Assembly: GCF_011074955.1 (NCBI RefSeq)
Contig: NZ_WUQJ01000018.1
Span: 124,001 to 188,000 of the forward strand
Source of the DNA: Marinobacter caseinilyticus
GTDB taxonomy: Bacteria > Pseudomonadota > Gammaproteobacteria > Pseudomonadales > Oleiphilaceae
Direction: 5' to 3'
Length of the DNA: 64,000 bases
Shown here: positions 8,457 to 18,961 of the stretch, one piece after another
Layout of the letters: every line of letters starts with the position of its first letter
Position numbering within the stretch: the first letter of the stretch is position 1
Translations under genes and position numbers: made by a program
Notes under the pieces: generated by a model
Seen by the model: only the letters and a program-made list of their open reading frames with translations
Told to the model about the DNA's origin: nothing
Databases searched by the model: none

Positions 8457-9800
8457 TCACCAGCCTTCCAGGGGTGGGCACTGGGTGGCCCGATAACTGT
8501 TGTCTCGATAACACACGCCGGGCTCGCTGGTCCGGGCATTGAAGATTTCCCCTTGCGGCGTGGTGAGCACCACCTGGCCGTAGGGCTCGCCGTGGCGAAA
8601 CGTTGCCTGGATGGAGCTGCCATTGGGGTTGAGCAGCAACCCTTTGCCATGGAACTTCCCTTCGAGGTATTCGCCCTGATATTTTTTGCCGCTGACAAGC
8701 ACTTCACTGCCACTGCCGTGGAACTCGCCATTGGAAAACTCGCCCTCATAGGAGCGACCATCCGGGTAGGTGAGCGAGCCCTCTCCGTGGAAGCGGTCAT
8801 TCCGAAATCCACCGACAAAAAGCATGCCGTCCGATGAGGTCAGTGAACCGTGACCGTTGAGACGGTTGTCCGCCCACAGACCGGTCCGAATATCGCCGTT
8901 GGCCCGCGTGAGTGTTCCCTGGCCATTGAATTGATCGTTCTTGAACTGCCCGGTGTAGGTTGAGCCGTCGGCACCTCTGAATGTACCTTCGCCTTCACGG
9001 GCGCCATGCTGCCAGTCGCCGTCATAACGCCCGCCCTCGGGATACCAGACCGTGCCCTTGCCATTAAATTCGCCATTCACAAAGCCGCCTTCGTAGCGCA
9101 GCCCGTCCGAGCCCTCGTACGTGCCATCGCCTGTTCGTACGCCGCCAATCCAGTCTCCTGCGCGGTATTCCACGCGGGTGTAGGCCTCCAGTCGGCCAAT
9201 CAGGGTCAGATCGTCACCGGCGTCGATATTGATGGTTTGACGCCACGGCTTAAAGCCCTGTTTGGAGATCTCAACGTCGTAGCTGCCGGGTTGGAGCTTG
9301 AGGTCCAGGCGAGTTGGGCCACGGGTTTCGCCATTAATCAGTACACGATCATCCACGACGTTGGAGCGCAGGGTTAAGTTGCCGGTAGTCGGCGATGCTG
9401 GGGTGGGCGCAGGTTCGGGCTCCGGTCTGGAGAATGCCGGCTCTGCCATGGCAATCTGGAAATGGCCCGGCTCCCTGGCGTCTGGCGACACAGTTTCGGC
9501 GGGCGGGGCGGCGTCGCCTCTGGACCCAAGCGTTGGGGGGCTGGTCTTGCCATTAGCGCTTGTCTTCGGCAACTCATCCGCCAGGTCGCTGGTCTTGAAA
9601 GGCCCCGGTTCCGGGGCCGGTGGCTCGGATTCCGGACGATTGGCGGGCAGGGTTACAACGACATCGCTGGGGGCCAATAATTCGGAGGCAGCGGCAAGGT
9701 GCTGGGCGTCAACAGGCTCGCGCACGGACGCAAAACCGGCGGTTACAAGCAGCATGATAGCCAATGCGTTGATAAACAGTAGCGGTCTGAAATCGACCAT
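8457..9800 (-). CDS. MORN-repeat protein with N-terminal membrane helix and PEGA domain
   Basis: 447 residues. An N-terminal hydrophobic segment (about 7-25) is a signal anchor or signal peptide. A Pro/Glu-rich linker follows (about 45-140), then a PEGA-like beta domain with VLINGETRGPTRLDLKLQPG and ISKQGFKPW, then about eight MORN repeats (YxGxxxxGxxxGxGxxxxxxG pattern, e.g. YEGGFVNGEFNGKG, YTGQFKNDQFNGQG, YEGEFSNGEFHGSG) to the end. MORN repeats bind lipids or other proteins, and PEGA domains are often periplasmic. A role at the cell envelope is likely; the function is unknown. The start ATG has GAGAGGG upstream. It is on the same strand as the tail-anchored receiver gene downstream, with a gap of about 100 bases. 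Confidence 0.8.
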   Translation of the reverse strand: MVDFRPLLFINALAIMLLVTAGFASVREPVDAQHLAAASELLAPSDVVVTLPANRPESEPPAPEPGPFKTSDLADELPKTSANGKTSPPTLGSRGDAAPPAETVSPDAREPGHFQIAMAEPAFSRPEPEPAPTPASPTTGNLTLRSNVVDDRVLINGETRGPTRLDLKLQPGSYDVEISKQGFKPWRQTINIDAGDDLTLIGRLEAYTRVEYRAGDWIGGVRTGDGTYEGSDGLRYEGGFVNGEFNGKGTVWYPEGGRYDGDWQHGAREGEGTFRGADGSTYTGQFKNDQFNGQGTLTRANGDIRTGLWADNRLNGHGSLTSSDGMLFVGGFRNDRFHGEGSLTYPDGRSYEGEFSNGEFHGSGSEVLVSGKKYQGEYLEGKFHGKGLLLNPNGSSIQATFRHGEPYGQVVLTTPQGEIFNARTSEPGVCYRDNSYRATQCPPLEGW

Positions 9801-9977
9801 GAGAACCCTCTCAACCGTGCGTTCCTACAAAGTAACCCCGAGCTTTCGGAGCGGGCGACCGCGCCTGAGCGAATCTCCATCGCGTCCCGGTTCAGGGTTT
9901 ACGCCCGGTAATCTTAGCGGTTTGCAGGCGGGTTATGTAACAGAAAGTGACCCAAGTTAACCAGATTGCAGGTCATA

Positions 9978-10520
9978 TCACACTTTGTCCGGAAGTTGGT
10001 CATGGTTGCTTTGCTCCCAGGCCCGCATGTGAACGTCCGCTTCGTATTGGTAGGGTGACTTGAATGGCGTCAGGACAAAATCGAACACAAGAAAGAAAAA
10101 GCCGACCGACAGCCAGGCGGTCAGGAGCGTACTGATGGTGTTGGCCTGTACCTCCGGGTTGGCACCGACAAATCCCTGCAACGCCGGAAGCACTTCATTG
10201 ATCAGAACGACCGGATTAAAACTGGACATCACCAGCGGCACCCAGAAGGCAATGAATACCGGGAAAAAACCGAACGACCACAAGGCGCGGCGAAGGGTAT
10301 AAATAGCCAATGCTTGCACGAACTTCTTGCGCAACTCAGGGACCTTGCGCACGCCCGCCAAGTAGTTCTGGCGTTCACTCCAATAGGCTGAAATGGCCCG
10401 TTGGCGTTCGGCTTCCGGTATGGGCTGGCTGTATGGCGCAGGCGATTGCGCAGACGTTATCATGGTCGACGGATCGTAGTCCGGGGTCGCAGGGTCGCCT
10501 TCAGAAAGGTCACGGGTCAT
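9978..10520 (-). CDS. Uncharacterised two-helix membrane protein
   Basis: 180 residues; family not recognised. A hydrophilic, proline-rich N terminus (about 1-70) precedes a basic stretch and a hydrophobic segment with FGFFPVFIAFWVPLVM (about 85-105). A second one, ISTLLTAWLSVGFFFLVFDFVL, follows at about 127-148, and the C-terminal tail is polar. This predicts a two-pass inner membrane protein with both ends in the cytoplasm. It is separated by about 180 bases from the MORN protein on the same strand. A possible AGGAG lies 12 bases before the ATG. Nothing more specific can be said. Confidence 0.65.
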   Translation of the reverse strand: MTRDLSEGDPATPDYDPSTMITSAQSPAPYSQPIPEAERQRAISAYWSERQNYLAGVRKVPELRKKFVQALAIYTLRRALWSFGFFPVFIAFWVPLVMSSFNPVVLINEVLPALQGFVGANPEVQANTISTLLTAWLSVGFFFLVFDFVLTPFKSPYQYEADVHMRAWEQSNHDQLPDKV

Positions 10521-10655
10521 TGTAGTCGGCTTCTCCTGTTATGGAGTATGTTCTTCGGTGCATTCTCGCCTCAATCGCGAAGGCGGGTTACCTGCATGAT
10601 AATCGATACAACGTGTTAACCTACAGGTCTTAACTTGAGAAAGCAGGGTAATTTA

Positions 10656-13580
10656 ATGACAGCAGGCAGCGAAAACGGGGTTCATCCAGCGTTTGAAAAA
10701 TTACGCAGCCACCGTATTGCAACGCTCAACCTCACGGTTGAAGAGTATCGTCATCGCAAAACGGGTGCTCAGCATCTGCATATGGCGGCAGATAACGATG
10801 AGAATGTGTTTTTTGTGGCACTCCGTACGTTTCCAATGGACTCCACCGGCATTGCTCACGTGTTGGAGCACACCGCTCTGTGCGGGAGCGAAAAATTCCC
10901 GGTCCGTGACCCATTTTTCATGATGATCCGGCGCTCGCTGAACACGTTTATGAACGCCTTTACCAGCAGTGACTGGACCGCGTACCCCTTTGCCAGCAAG
11001 AATCGGAAGGATTTTGACAATCTGCTGTCGGTGTACCTGGATTCCGTGTTCTTTTCATCGCTTGACCCGCTGGATTTTGCCCAAGAGGGTCATCGGCTGG
11101 AGTTTGAAACCCCGGACGACCCGGAGACACCGCTGGTTTACCGGGGCGTTGTTTACAACGAAATGAAAGGAGCCATGAGCTCCGCCACTTCGCAGCTGTG
11201 GCAGAATCTTTCAAGTCACTTGTTTCCCACCACGACCTATCACTACAACAGCGGTGGTGAGCCCGATCACATTGTCGATTTGGCCTACGATGATCTCGTG
11301 CGGTTCTACCGGCACCATTATCATCCGAGCAATGCGACCTTTGCCACTTACGGCAATATCCCCGCCTTTGAGCACCATGAGAAGTTTGAGGCGCTGGCGT
11401 TGGCCCGGTTTGACCGTCAGGACATTGAACTGCCGGTGCGGGATGAGAAACGCATGTATGCGCCGGTGCGCGTCGAGCAGGGCTATGCGGTCAACGAAGG
11501 CGAAGCCACCGAGGATAAAACTCATATCGTCATGGGCTGGTTGCTGGGCCACAGCTTTGACCTGCAGAAAAATCTTGAAGGTCAGCTATTGGCCAGTGTG
11601 CTGTTGGAAAACAGTGCGTCACCGCTGATGCGCGCCCTGGAGACAACCGATATCGGCCACTCGCCGTCACCGTTGTGCGGTCTTGAAGATTCCAATCGGG
11701 AGATGACGTTCGTCTGCGGTATTGAAGGCAGTGAGCCCGACAAACAGGGCGATCTGGAATCGTTGATCGAGACCACGTTGCAATCGGTGGTGGATGAAGG
11801 CGTCAGTCACGAGCGTCTGGAAGCCATTTTACACCAGCTTGAACTGCATCAGCGTGAAATTGCCGGCGATCATACCCCCTACGGCTTACAGCTGATTATG
11901 AGCGCGATCTCGCCGATGATTCACGGTGGTGATCCGGTGGCGCTGCTCGACCTGGAGCCAGTGCTGGTGGAGATGCGTGAAAAAATCCAGAACCCAGATT
12001 ATATCCCCAGCCTTATTCGCCAGAATCTGATCGACAACCCCCACCGGGTCACACTGACGCTGAGACCGGACGACAAGCTTGATCAACGGCGTCAGGACGC
12101 GATCCGGGAAGCCCTGGCGGGACAAAAAGCCGCGCTTTCGGACGACGAAGTTGTTCAGATTGTGCAGCGGGCGCAGGCACTGGAGGATCGTCAGCACCGT
12201 AAGGACGACGATTCCATCCTTCCAAAGGTCGATTTAAGCGACGTGCCGCTAAGCCTGCCGGAACCCGAGGCACGTTACGCGGGCGATATTTCCACAACTT
12301 TGTACGCCCAAGGCACTAATGGCCTGGTGTACGAGCAGGTTGTGCTGCCGTTACCGGCGATGAGCGACGATGAGTTGCTGCTATTGCCGCTGTACACCAC
12401 CTGTTTGACCGAGGTCGGCTGTGGCGAGTTGGATTACCTGCAAATGCAGGATCGGATGACCGCCGAGTCAGGCGGCATCGGCGCGTTCACGTCGGCGCGA
12501 GGTCGCGTTGACGATGTTCAGAATCTGTCAGGCTATCTGGTGGTGACGGGGAAGGCGCTGGCGCGTAATCGCGATGCGCTGACGCAATTGCTGAAAGATG
12601 TCTGCACGGATGCCCGGTTTGATGAGCATGACCGGATCCGCGAGCTGGTGGCGCAGATCCGGTCACGTCGTGAGCAGTCGGTGACCGGCAGTGGCCATGG
12701 CCTGGCCATGGGCGCGGCATCCCAGGGCTTGAGCCCTGGTGCGCGGCTGGCTTATCGGTTGGGCGGTCTTGAGGCCATTCGTGAAATTAAGGCGCTTGAC
12801 GATTCGCTGGACGATCCCGCCGCGCTGGCGGCCTTGTGCTCGCGCCTGGCGGCATTGCACCAGCGCATGGGGCAGCAAGCCCGGCAGTTTCTGGCCATTG
12901 CGGAAGATGAGCACCTCGAACCTATGGCTGAGGGCATTCGTGCCTGTTGGCCGGACGCGGCATCGGTTCAGGGTGAAGACTGGAATGTGGACCCGGTTAA
13001 TTACCAGACCCGCCAGGCCTGGCTGGCCTCGACCCAAGTCAATTTCTGCGCCAAAGCCTACGCCACCGTGGCCATTGATCACCCGGATGCGGCCGCACTG
13101 ACGGTACTGGGCGGTTTTCTGCGTAATGGTTACCTGCACCGGGCAATTCGGGAAAAAGGTGGCGCCTATGGTGGTGGCGCTGGCCAGGACAGTGTAAACG
13201 GCACCTTCCGATTTTTCTCCTATCGCGATCCGAGGCTGGAAGAGACGCTGGCGGATTTCGATGCCGCCCTGGAGTGGCTGCAAACAACCGAGCATGATCC
13301 ACAGGAACTGGAAGAGTCGATTTTGGGCGTTATTGGCCAGCTTGATAAGCCGCGATCCCCGGCCGGAGAAGCACGGCATGCGTTTCAAAACCGATTGTTT
13401 GGTCGCACGCCGGAGCAGCAGGCGCGCTTCCGGGAGAGGATCCTGGCAGTAACGGAGGCTGATCTGAAGCGGGTGGCTAACCTCTGGCTGGCGCCGGAGA
13501 AAGCCAGCACCGCGGTGGTGACCAATCCAGGCCAACGAGCGGTAGTGGAAGCCCTCGGGTTGAGTGTCGAAGAGCTTTAA
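10656..13580 (+). CDS. Zinc metallopeptidase, M16C (presequence protease-like) family
   Basis: 974-residue insulinase-superfamily peptidase. The inverted zinc motif HxxEH is HVLEH (residues 68-72), followed by TALCGSEKFPVRDPFF, and VVYNEMKGAMS supplies the downstream glutamate; both are signatures of the M16C (PreP/CYM1/falcilysin) branch. The length covers the two-halves clam-shell fold in one chain. A C-terminal REKGGAYGGGA segment matches the R/Y substrate-binding motif. No signal peptide is seen, so a cytoplasmic peptide-degrading role is likely. The ATG at 10656 is preferred over an upstream TTG because AGGG precedes it by seven bases. Confidence 0.92.
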   Translation: MTAGSENGVHPAFEKLRSHRIATLNLTVEEYRHRKTGAQHLHMAADNDENVFFVALRTFPMDSTGIAHVLEHTALCGSEKFPVRDPFFMMIRRSLNTFMNAFTSSDWTAYPFASKNRKDFDNLLSVYLDSVFFSSLDPLDFAQEGHRLEFETPDDPETPLVYRGVVYNEMKGAMSSATSQLWQNLSSHLFPTTTYHYNSGGEPDHIVDLAYDDLVRFYRHHYHPSNATFATYGNIPAFEHHEKFEALALARFDRQDIELPVRDEKRMYAPVRVEQGYAVNEGEATEDKTHIVMGWLLGHSFDLQKNLEGQLLASVLLENSASPLMRALETTDIGHSPSPLCGLEDSNREMTFVCGIEGSEPDKQGDLESLIETTLQSVVDEGVSHERLEAILHQLELHQREIAGDHTPYGLQLIMSAISPMIHGGDPVALLDLEPVLVEMREKIQNPDYIPSLIRQNLIDNPHRVTLTLRPDDKLDQRRQDAIREALAGQKAALSDDEVVQIVQRAQALEDRQHRKDDDSILPKVDLSDVPLSLPEPEARYAGDISTTLYAQGTNGLVYEQVVLPLPAMSDDELLLLPLYTTCLTEVGCGELDYLQMQDRMTAESGGIGAFTSARGRVDDVQNLSGYLVVTGKALARNRDALTQLLKDVCTDARFDEHDRIRELVAQIRSRREQSVTGSGHGLAMGAASQGLSPGARLAYRLGGLEAIREIKALDDSLDDPAALAALCSRLAALHQRMGQQARQFLAIAEDEHLEPMAEGIRACWPDAASVQGEDWNVDPVNYQTRQAWLASTQVNFCAKAYATVAIDHPDAAALTVLGGFLRNGYLHRAIREKGGAYGGGAGQDSVNGTFRFFSYRDPRLEETLADFDAALEWLQTTEHDPQELEESILGVIGQLDKPRSPAGEARHAFQNRLFGRTPEQQARFRERILAVTEADLKRVANLWLAPEKASTAVVTNPGQRAVVEALGLSVEEL

Positions 13581-13583
13581 CGT

Positions 13584-13615
13584 TGTCGGCCGGGGCCATG
13601 GGCTCCGGCCGTTCA
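13584..13615. other. Stable stem-loop between the M16C peptidase and ppsR
   Basis: GTTGtCGGCCGG pairs with CCGGCCGttCAAC around a GGCCATGGGCT loop, directly after the peptidase stop. There is no T-run on either strand, so it is not a classical terminator. It may protect or separate the 3' ends of the two convergent transcripts. Confidence 0.35.
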
Positions 13616-13635
13616 ACGGTTGAACCTGACTACGC

Positions 13636-14451
13636 TCAGCGGTTACGTTTGAGTCCCGTGCTGACCATGATGCGGGTAGAGATCTCCTCAACCGAGTACG
13701 CCGTCGTATTCATATACGGGATTCGCTCGCGGCGGTACATCAGTTCAATTTCCTCAACTTCATGCATGCATTGTTTCAGCGAGGAATAGCGCGAGTTCGG
13801 TCGCCTTTCGTTGCGAATGGTGGCGAGTCGCTCAGGCTCAATGGTGAGTCCGAATATTTTTTCCTTGTAAGGGCGCAAGGCATCCGGCAGTTGTTGATCC
13901 TGAAGATCTTCTTCCGTGATCGGGTAGTTGGCGGCCTTCACACCGTATTGCAACGCCAGGTACAGGCAGGTCGGGGTTTTGCCGCTGCGGGAGGCACCGA
14001 CCAATATAAGATCGGCCTCACTGTAGTGGCGAATGCGAGCTCCGTCGTCGTTATCCAGAGCAAAATTAACCGCATTGATACGTCGCTCATAGTTGCTTTC
14101 ATTGCTGATCGCATGGGAGCGCCCAACGGTGTAGGACGACGACGCATTGAGTTCCGTTTCCAGCGGGTGCAGGAACGTGCCGAAGATATCCACCATGAAG
14201 CCATTGGCACGACTGATCACTTCACGGATATCATTGTTGACAATGGTATCGAACACCAACGGCTTGGCACCGTCGTTGTTGGCCGCTGTGTCAATACGGG
14301 CAACCAGGTCCTCCGCTTTATCCAGATCGTCAATGTATGGCACCGTGATGCGCTCAAAGTCGATTTTTTCAAACTGGGCCAACAAACTGTTGCCGAGGCC
14401 CTCAGCCGTCAGGCCAGTGCCGTCGGAAATAAAAAACGCGGTTCGTTTCAT
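13636..14451 (-). CDS. ppsR: PEP synthase regulatory protein (bifunctional kinase/pyrophosphorylase)
   Basis: 271-residue DUF299 protein that inactivates PEP synthase by ADP-dependent phosphorylation and reactivates it by Pi-dependent dephosphorylation. It opens [20 protein letters not shown], and the nucleotide-binding P-loop is [10 protein letters not shown]. Conserved [11 protein letters not shown] lies near the C terminus. The ATG at 14451 fits the family N terminus; an upstream ATG at 14493 would add 14 atypical residues. It is divergent from ppsA, its target, which supports the assignment strongly. Confidence 0.96.
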   Translation of the reverse strand: MKRTAFFISDGTGLTAEGLGNSLLAQFEKIDFERITVPYIDDLDKAEDLVARIDTAANNDGAKPLVFDTIVNNDIREVISRANGFMVDIFGTFLHPLETELNASSSYTVGRSHAISNESNYERRINAVNFALDNDDGARIRHYSEADLILVGASRSGKTPTCLYLALQYGVKAANYPITEEDLQDQQLPDALRPYKEKIFGLTIEPERLATIRNERRPNSRYSSLKQCMHEVEEIELMYRRERIPYMNTTAYSVEEISTRIMVSTGLKRNR

Positions 14452-14637
14452 GGTCGGCTTGATGACTCCGTTTGAGCGTAATTTATCCGGCATTCAAAGG
14501 CCTGGGGGCAGGCCCGTGTTGGTCCGGTTGGCTAGGTAATCTTCGCAGGTTACAGTATGATACGGGGCAAGTTCGAGAGCCTTAGGATCATTTTTAATCA
14601 ATTGCTCTTTGCTTCACTGACTCAAGGGAGACGCGCT

Positions 14638-17013
14638 TTGGAAGATTACATTATCTGGTTTGAGAACCTGGGCATGTCGGATGTTGACCGGGTTGGGGGC
14701 AAGAACGCCTCACTCGGTGAAATGATCAGTAATCTTGCCAATGCAGGAGTAACGGTGCCTGGTGGTTTTGCGACCACGGCGTATGCTTACCGTGAATTTC
14801 TCGCCAAAGATGGGCTCAAAGAGCGTATCGATACCGCATTGGATGCGCTGGACATCAATGATGTGAACGAGTTGGCCCGCGTGGGTGCTCAAATCCGTCA
14901 GTGGGTGGTGGATACCCCATTCCCTGCGGCCTTGGAAAAAACGTTGGAAGAAGCCTACGACGCGTTGCGGCAGGGCAATGACAAGATGGCGGTTGCGGTG
15001 CGCTCATCGGCGACGGCCGAAGATCTGCCGGATGCCTCTTTTGCCGGCCAGCAGGAAACGTTTCTGAACATTGTTGGGCTCGATCAGGTTAAAACCGCAG
15101 TTAAGGAAGTGTTTGCCTCATTGTTCAATGATCGAGCGATTTCATACCGCGTGCATCATGAGTTTGATCATAAACTGGTGGCGCTGTCCGCGGGCATTCA
15201 AAAAATGGTTCGCAGCGAAACGGCCTCCAGTGGGGTTATGTTCACACTCGATACCGAATCCGGCTTTCGCGATGTGGTATTCATTACCTCGTCTTACGGG
15301 TTGGGTGAGACCGTTGTTCAGGGTGCGGTGAATCCGGATGAATTCTACGTCCACAAGCCGACACTGGAAGCCGGACGCCCCGCGGTATTGCGCCGCAACC
15401 TGGGCAGTAAAGCGATTAAAATGGTCTATTCCGGCAGTCAGGAAACCGGCCGTTCGGTGGATACGGTTAAAGTCGATCAGGACGAACGTGGCCGGTTCTC
15501 AATCACCGACGCGGAGGTATCTGAGCTTTCCAAGCAGGCAATGATCATCGAGAACCATTATCAGCGGCCTATGGATATCGAGTGGGCCAAAGACGGCGAT
15601 GATGATCGCATTTACATCGTTCAGGCCCGGCCGGAGACCGTCAAGAGTCGCACCTCCGCCAATGTGATGGAGCGTTACCTGCTCAAGGAGCAGGGCAAAG
15701 TCATCATCGAGGGCCGCAGCATCGGACACAAGATCGGCAGTGGTCCGGTGAAGGTGATTACCAGTATCAACGAGATGGATCGCGTGCAGGCTGGCGATGT
15801 GCTGGTGACGGACATGACCGATCCTGACTGGGAGCCTGTCATGAAGCGGGCCTCCGCCATTGTGACCGACCGCGGCGGGCGCACCTGTCATGCCGCCATC
15901 ATCGCGCGCGAGCTGGGCATTCCAGCCGTTGTTGGTTGCGGTGACGCTACCGATGTACTGACCGATGGTCAGCAGGTCACCGTGTCATGTGCCGAAGGCG
16001 ATACCGGTTTGATTTACGAGGGCAGCCTGGATTTTGAACTGCGCGAAAACACCGTTGAATCAATGCCGGCCATTCCGTTCAAGATCATGATGAACGTCGG
16101 TAACCCCGACCGCGCGTTTGATTTTCAATCGTTGCCGAATGAGGGCGTGGGTCTGGCCCGGCTTGAATTCATCATCAATCGTATGATCGGCGTGCATCCG
16201 AAAGCATTGCTGAACTTTGACGGTTTGCCACGGGATATCCGGCAAACGGTGGAGAAACGTATCTCAGGTTACAGCTCACCAGTGGATTTCTACGTCGATA
16301 AACTGGTGGAAGGCATTTCCACACTGGCCGCTGCATTCACGCCCAAAAAAGTCATTGTGCGGTTGTCCGACTTTAAATCGAATGAGTACGCCAACCTGAT
16401 CGGTGGCACCCTGTATGAGCCGGACGAAGAGAACCCCATGCTCGGTTTTCGGGGCGCCTCCCGCTACATTTCAGAAACCTTCCGTGACTGTTTTGAGCTT
16501 GAGTGCCGCGCATTGAAAAAAGTCCGTGACGAGATGGGCTTTGAAAACGTCGAGATTATGGTGCCCTTCGTCCGTACGGTGGGTGAGGCTCGCCAAGTGG
16601 TTAATCTGCTGGCTGAGAATGGTCTCAAGCGAGGTGAAAATGGCCTACGCCTGATTATGATGTGTGAGCTGCCCGCCAACGCCATCCTGGCCGACGAATT
16701 CCTGGAGTCGTTCGATGGTTTTTCCATCGGGTCCAACGATCTTACCCAGCTGACCCTTGGCCTGGACCGAGACTCCGGCATCGTTGCCCATCTGTTTGAT
16801 GAGCGCAACGAAGCCGTGAAAGCGCTACTCTCGAATGCCATTCAAGCCTGCAAAAAAGCCAACAAGTACATTGGCATATGTGGGCAGGGGCCATCGGACC
16901 ACCCCGATCTTGCCAAGTGGCTGATGGACCAGGGCATTGACAGCATGTCCCTCAACCCCGACTCCGTGCTGGATACCTGGTTCTTTTTAGCGGACGAGCC
17001 GGTTGACATCTGA
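14638..17013 (+). CDS. ppsA: Phosphoenolpyruvate synthase
   Basis: 791-residue enzyme that makes PEP, AMP and Pi from pyruvate and ATP for gluconeogenesis. The ATP-grasp domain has [11 protein letters not shown] and [19 protein letters not shown], the swivelling phosphohistidine domain has [14 protein letters not shown] (His about 418), and the C-terminal PEP-binding barrel has [34 protein letters not shown] and [10 protein letters not shown]. The chosen start is TTG at 14638, giving [13 protein letters not shown] like other PpsA proteins. It has a strong AAGGGAG seven bases upstream, whereas the ATG at 14557 would add 27 atypical residues. A TTG start may limit translation. Confidence 0.97.
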   Translation: MEDYIIWFENLGMSDVDRVGGKNASLGEMISNLANAGVTVPGGFATTAYAYREFLAKDGLKERIDTALDALDINDVNELARVGAQIRQWVVDTPFPAALEKTLEEAYDALRQGNDKMAVAVRSSATAEDLPDASFAGQQETFLNIVGLDQVKTAVKEVFASLFNDRAISYRVHHEFDHKLVALSAGIQKMVRSETASSGVMFTLDTESGFRDVVFITSSYGLGETVVQGAVNPDEFYVHKPTLEAGRPAVLRRNLGSKAIKMVYSGSQETGRSVDTVKVDQDERGRFSITDAEVSELSKQAMIIENHYQRPMDIEWAKDGDDDRIYIVQARPETVKSRTSANVMERYLLKEQGKVIIEGRSIGHKIGSGPVKVITSINEMDRVQAGDVLVTDMTDPDWEPVMKRASAIVTDRGGRTCHAAIIARELGIPAVVGCGDATDVLTDGQQVTVSCAEGDTGLIYEGSLDFELRENTVESMPAIPFKIMMNVGNPDRAFDFQSLPNEGVGLARLEFIINRMIGVHPKALLNFDGLPRDIRQTVEKRISGYSSPVDFYVDKLVEGISTLAAAFTPKKVIVRLSDFKSNEYANLIGGTLYEPDEENPMLGFRGASRYISETFRDCFELECRALKKVRDEMGFENVEIMVPFVRTVGEARQVVNLLAENGLKRGENGLRLIMMCELPANAILADEFLESFDGFSIGSNDLTQLTLGLDRDSGIVAHLFDERNEAVKALLSNAIQACKKANKYIGICGQGPSDHPDLAKWLMDQGIDSMSLNPDSVLDTWFFLADEPVDI

Positions 17014-17115
17014 ATAGGTCCAATCAGGCTGGTGGTCTCCTGCACCGAAGGGCGACGTAAATCAGGCCAGCTTGAGACGCGTGTAATCAAAGACTCAGAG
17101 AACAGGAGAACGAAG

Positions 17116-17598
17116 GTGGCTATCGTAACCCCCGATTTGTGTGATGATTATCCGGATGTGTTGGTGGTGGAGCCAGGGTTCCGCAATTATGGCGGTATTG
17201 AGGCCTTTGGCGGCAAGATTGTGACGGTGAAGTGCTTTGAGGACAACTCCGTAGTCAAGAGGCAGGTCGGCTTGCCAGGAGAGGGGCGCGTCATGGTGGT
17301 TGACGGCGGAGGCTCCAAACGGGCGGCTTTGCTGGGGGACATGTTGGCCGAGCAGGCCGCCGACAATGGCTGGGCCGGTCTTATTATCTATGGCTGCATC
17401 CGCGATGTCGATGTGATCGGCAAGACGGCTTTGGGCGTTCAGGCTCTGGGTACGCACCCCCGTAAAACGGATAAGCGGGACATTGGGGACCTGGACGTAC
17501 CAGTCACTTTTGGTGGTGTCACATTCCACCCGGGGCACTATGTATACGCTGATAACAACGGCATTGTGGTATCTGACAAGCCTTTGGCAGTCCAGTAG
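17116..17598 (+). CDS. rraA: Ribonuclease E activity regulator RraA
   Basis: 160-residue RraA-fold protein. It starts at GTG (17116) with AGGAG upstream and opens [15 protein letters not shown], as in RraA. The family core is [30 protein letters not shown] and a C-terminal [11 protein letters not shown]. RraA trimers bind the C-terminal scaffold of RNase E and reduce its activity; rne is in this window at 20856-24092. It follows ppsA by about 100 bases on the same strand and is closed by a terminator at 17703-17733. Confidence 0.93.
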   Translation: MAIVTPDLCDDYPDVLVVEPGFRNYGGIEAFGGKIVTVKCFEDNSVVKRQVGLPGEGRVMVVDGGGSKRAALLGDMLAEQAADNGWAGLIIYGCIRDVDVIGKTALGVQALGTHPRKTDKRDIGDLDVPVTFGGVTFHPGHYVYADNNGIVVSDKPLAVQ

Positions 17599-17702
17599 TA
17601 CAATCAGCCGTTCCGCCTCATCGCTGGCTCGATCAATCACCAACGTGCATCGGATGCAAAACAGTAATGGGCCCCAGCGCCATTCGTCGTTGGGCCCAAT
17701 TG

Positions 17703-17733
17703 AATAGGCCGTTTGTCAGCGGCCTATTTTTTT
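17703..17733 (+). terminator. Rho-independent terminator after rraA
   Basis: AATAGGCCG / CGGCCTATT stem with an eight-base loop followed by seven T on the plus strand. It overlaps the stop codon of the convergent PilZ gene. Confidence 0.85.
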
Positions 17734-18026
17734 ACTTCGGTGATGGTGGTGCCAAGAAGGTAACCATCATCCACAGGCTCGCAGCGTAACACCTTAACGG
17801 TAGTCTCGAAGGGCGGAAAGTTATCGCTGGATGAAGGCAGCAAGGTGCCTAACTCGGTGTCTTCGCCCACTGGCTGGCTGACCCATATTTGCATGCCGGT
17901 TCCGCTAAGATCCCGGCAAACACCCTTGAAATGCTGTCCACTGCTATCAGTGATCTGGATTTCAGAATTCACTTGCATCCGGTGAAAATCACGCTTTTCA
18001 GAGTAATCCCTCATGGTCATCGGCAT
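17724..18026 (-). CDS. PilZ domain protein
   Basis: 100-residue single-domain PilZ protein. The c-di-GMP-binding motifs are both present: RDFHR (RxxxR, about residues 9-13) and DLSGTG (DxSxxG, about 39-44). A receptor for c-di-GMP is therefore likely, acting on motility, adhesion or exopolysaccharide. The ATG at 18026 is chosen because GAGGTGG lies just upstream; an ATG at 18101 would add 25 residues but has no Shine-Dalgarno and lies against the upstream terminator. It is not the PilZ protein of type IV pilus biogenesis, which lacks these motifs and sits after holB. Confidence 0.88.
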   Translation of the reverse strand: MPMTMRDYSEKRDFHRMQVNSEIQITDSSGQHFKGVCRDLSGTGMQIWVSQPVGEDTELGTLLPSSSDNFPPFETTVKVLRCEPVDDGYLLGTTITEVKK

Positions 18027-18101
18027 CGCGTCCACCTCTGTGGTTTTGGTTTGTATTGTTATAGGGCGTCCATGTGATTCCGTCAAAGATTGATCTGTCA
18101 T

Positions 18102-18141
18102 AAAAAAAAGGAAAAACCAAATATTTAGTGGTTTTTCCTTT
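18102..18141 (-). terminator. Rho-independent terminator after the SH3-domain gene
   Basis: AAAGGAAAAACCA pairs with TGGTTTTTCCTTT around a nine-base AT-rich loop. On the minus strand it is followed by eight T. It separates the SH3 protein gene from the PilZ gene. Confidence 0.85.
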
Positions 18142-18186
18142 AATCAGGCACCATATGTGGTGTTTTGTCAGGCGGTGCTCTACGCG

Positions 18187-18858
18187 TTAAGCCCAGTTAT
18201 CGTTCTTCCTGGTAGGCTTCATCCAGGGCACTACGACGGCCAGAAATACCCCCAGCAACACCAGCCCGGCACTCAGTAGCATAAAGTCCCGTTCGCTGTT
18301 CGACTCTAGTCGCTCCCGCTCAGCGGTTAGCACCTCGACATCATTGCGGAGTTTTTGGTTGGCTTCTTGCAGTTCGCGGTTGCGACGATCGAGGGTAAGG
18401 GCGTTTGCCGAAATCGTTTTTACTTTTTCCAGCTCCCTGGCCAAGGTTTCAGAGCGGCTTTCCAGTGTTTGCTCGGAAGAGGCAAGCTGGTCTCGCTCGG
18501 ACTGCAAGCCCTGGAGTTGCTCGCGGACCTCGGATAGCTGGCTTTTTGTGCGCTCCAGTTCTTTACTGGTGGCGACCAAACGATCGCGGGCGATTGGCTG
18601 GTCACTCAGAAAGCGCGAGACGATCCAGCCTTCGATGCCATCTCTGGTGCGGACCCGGCTATAACCGGACTCGCTTCGCTCCAGAAGCTCCACGGGCGTG
18701 CCGCTGCGCAAGCCATTGTGCAGTATTCGGTATTGTGTACCCTCGCCGCTGCGAATCGGGGCAAATAGAGTGTCATCGATATAGGCGGTCTCCGCATAAA
18801 CCGGAAGCGCGGCGGAGGCAGTCAGTATTAGCAAAGCAATCAGACGAAATGATGTCAC
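18187..18858 (-). CDS. YgiM-type SH3 domain protein with coiled coil and C-terminal anchor
   Basis: 223 residues in the order: signal peptide (about 1-22, ending ALPVYA), bacterial SH3 domain (about 24-90, with APIRSGEGTQYRIL and DGIEGWIVSRFL), long coiled coil rich in E/Q/R/L (about 95-190), and a single transmembrane helix near the C terminus (LLSAGLVLLGVFLAVVVPW) followed by basic residues. This is the layout of the TIGR04211 SH3-and-anchor family. It is a membrane-bound periplasmic protein of uncertain role, perhaps cell-wall related. Confidence 0.9.
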   Translation of the reverse strand: MTSFRLIALLILTASAALPVYAETAYIDDTLFAPIRSGEGTQYRILHNGLRSGTPVELLERSESGYSRVRTRDGIEGWIVSRFLSDQPIARDRLVATSKELERTKSQLSEVREQLQGLQSERDQLASSEQTLESRSETLARELEKVKTISANALTLDRRNRELQEANQKLRNDVEVLTAERERLESNSERDFMLLSAGLVLLGVFLAVVVPWMKPTRKNDNWA

Positions 18859-18961
18859 AAAATACGATCCTTGCGTGTTTCATTCAAAGGCGCAATTTTG
18901 GCACAGTTGCTGTCCCAATCAAGCGGGACTGTATTACAAAAAACTCATAAAAAGAGTGTTG

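Noticed and set aside
13762..14475. Open frame of 237 codons antisense to ppsR
   Set aside because: Shadow of a well-supported gene, without motif or Shine-Dalgarno.
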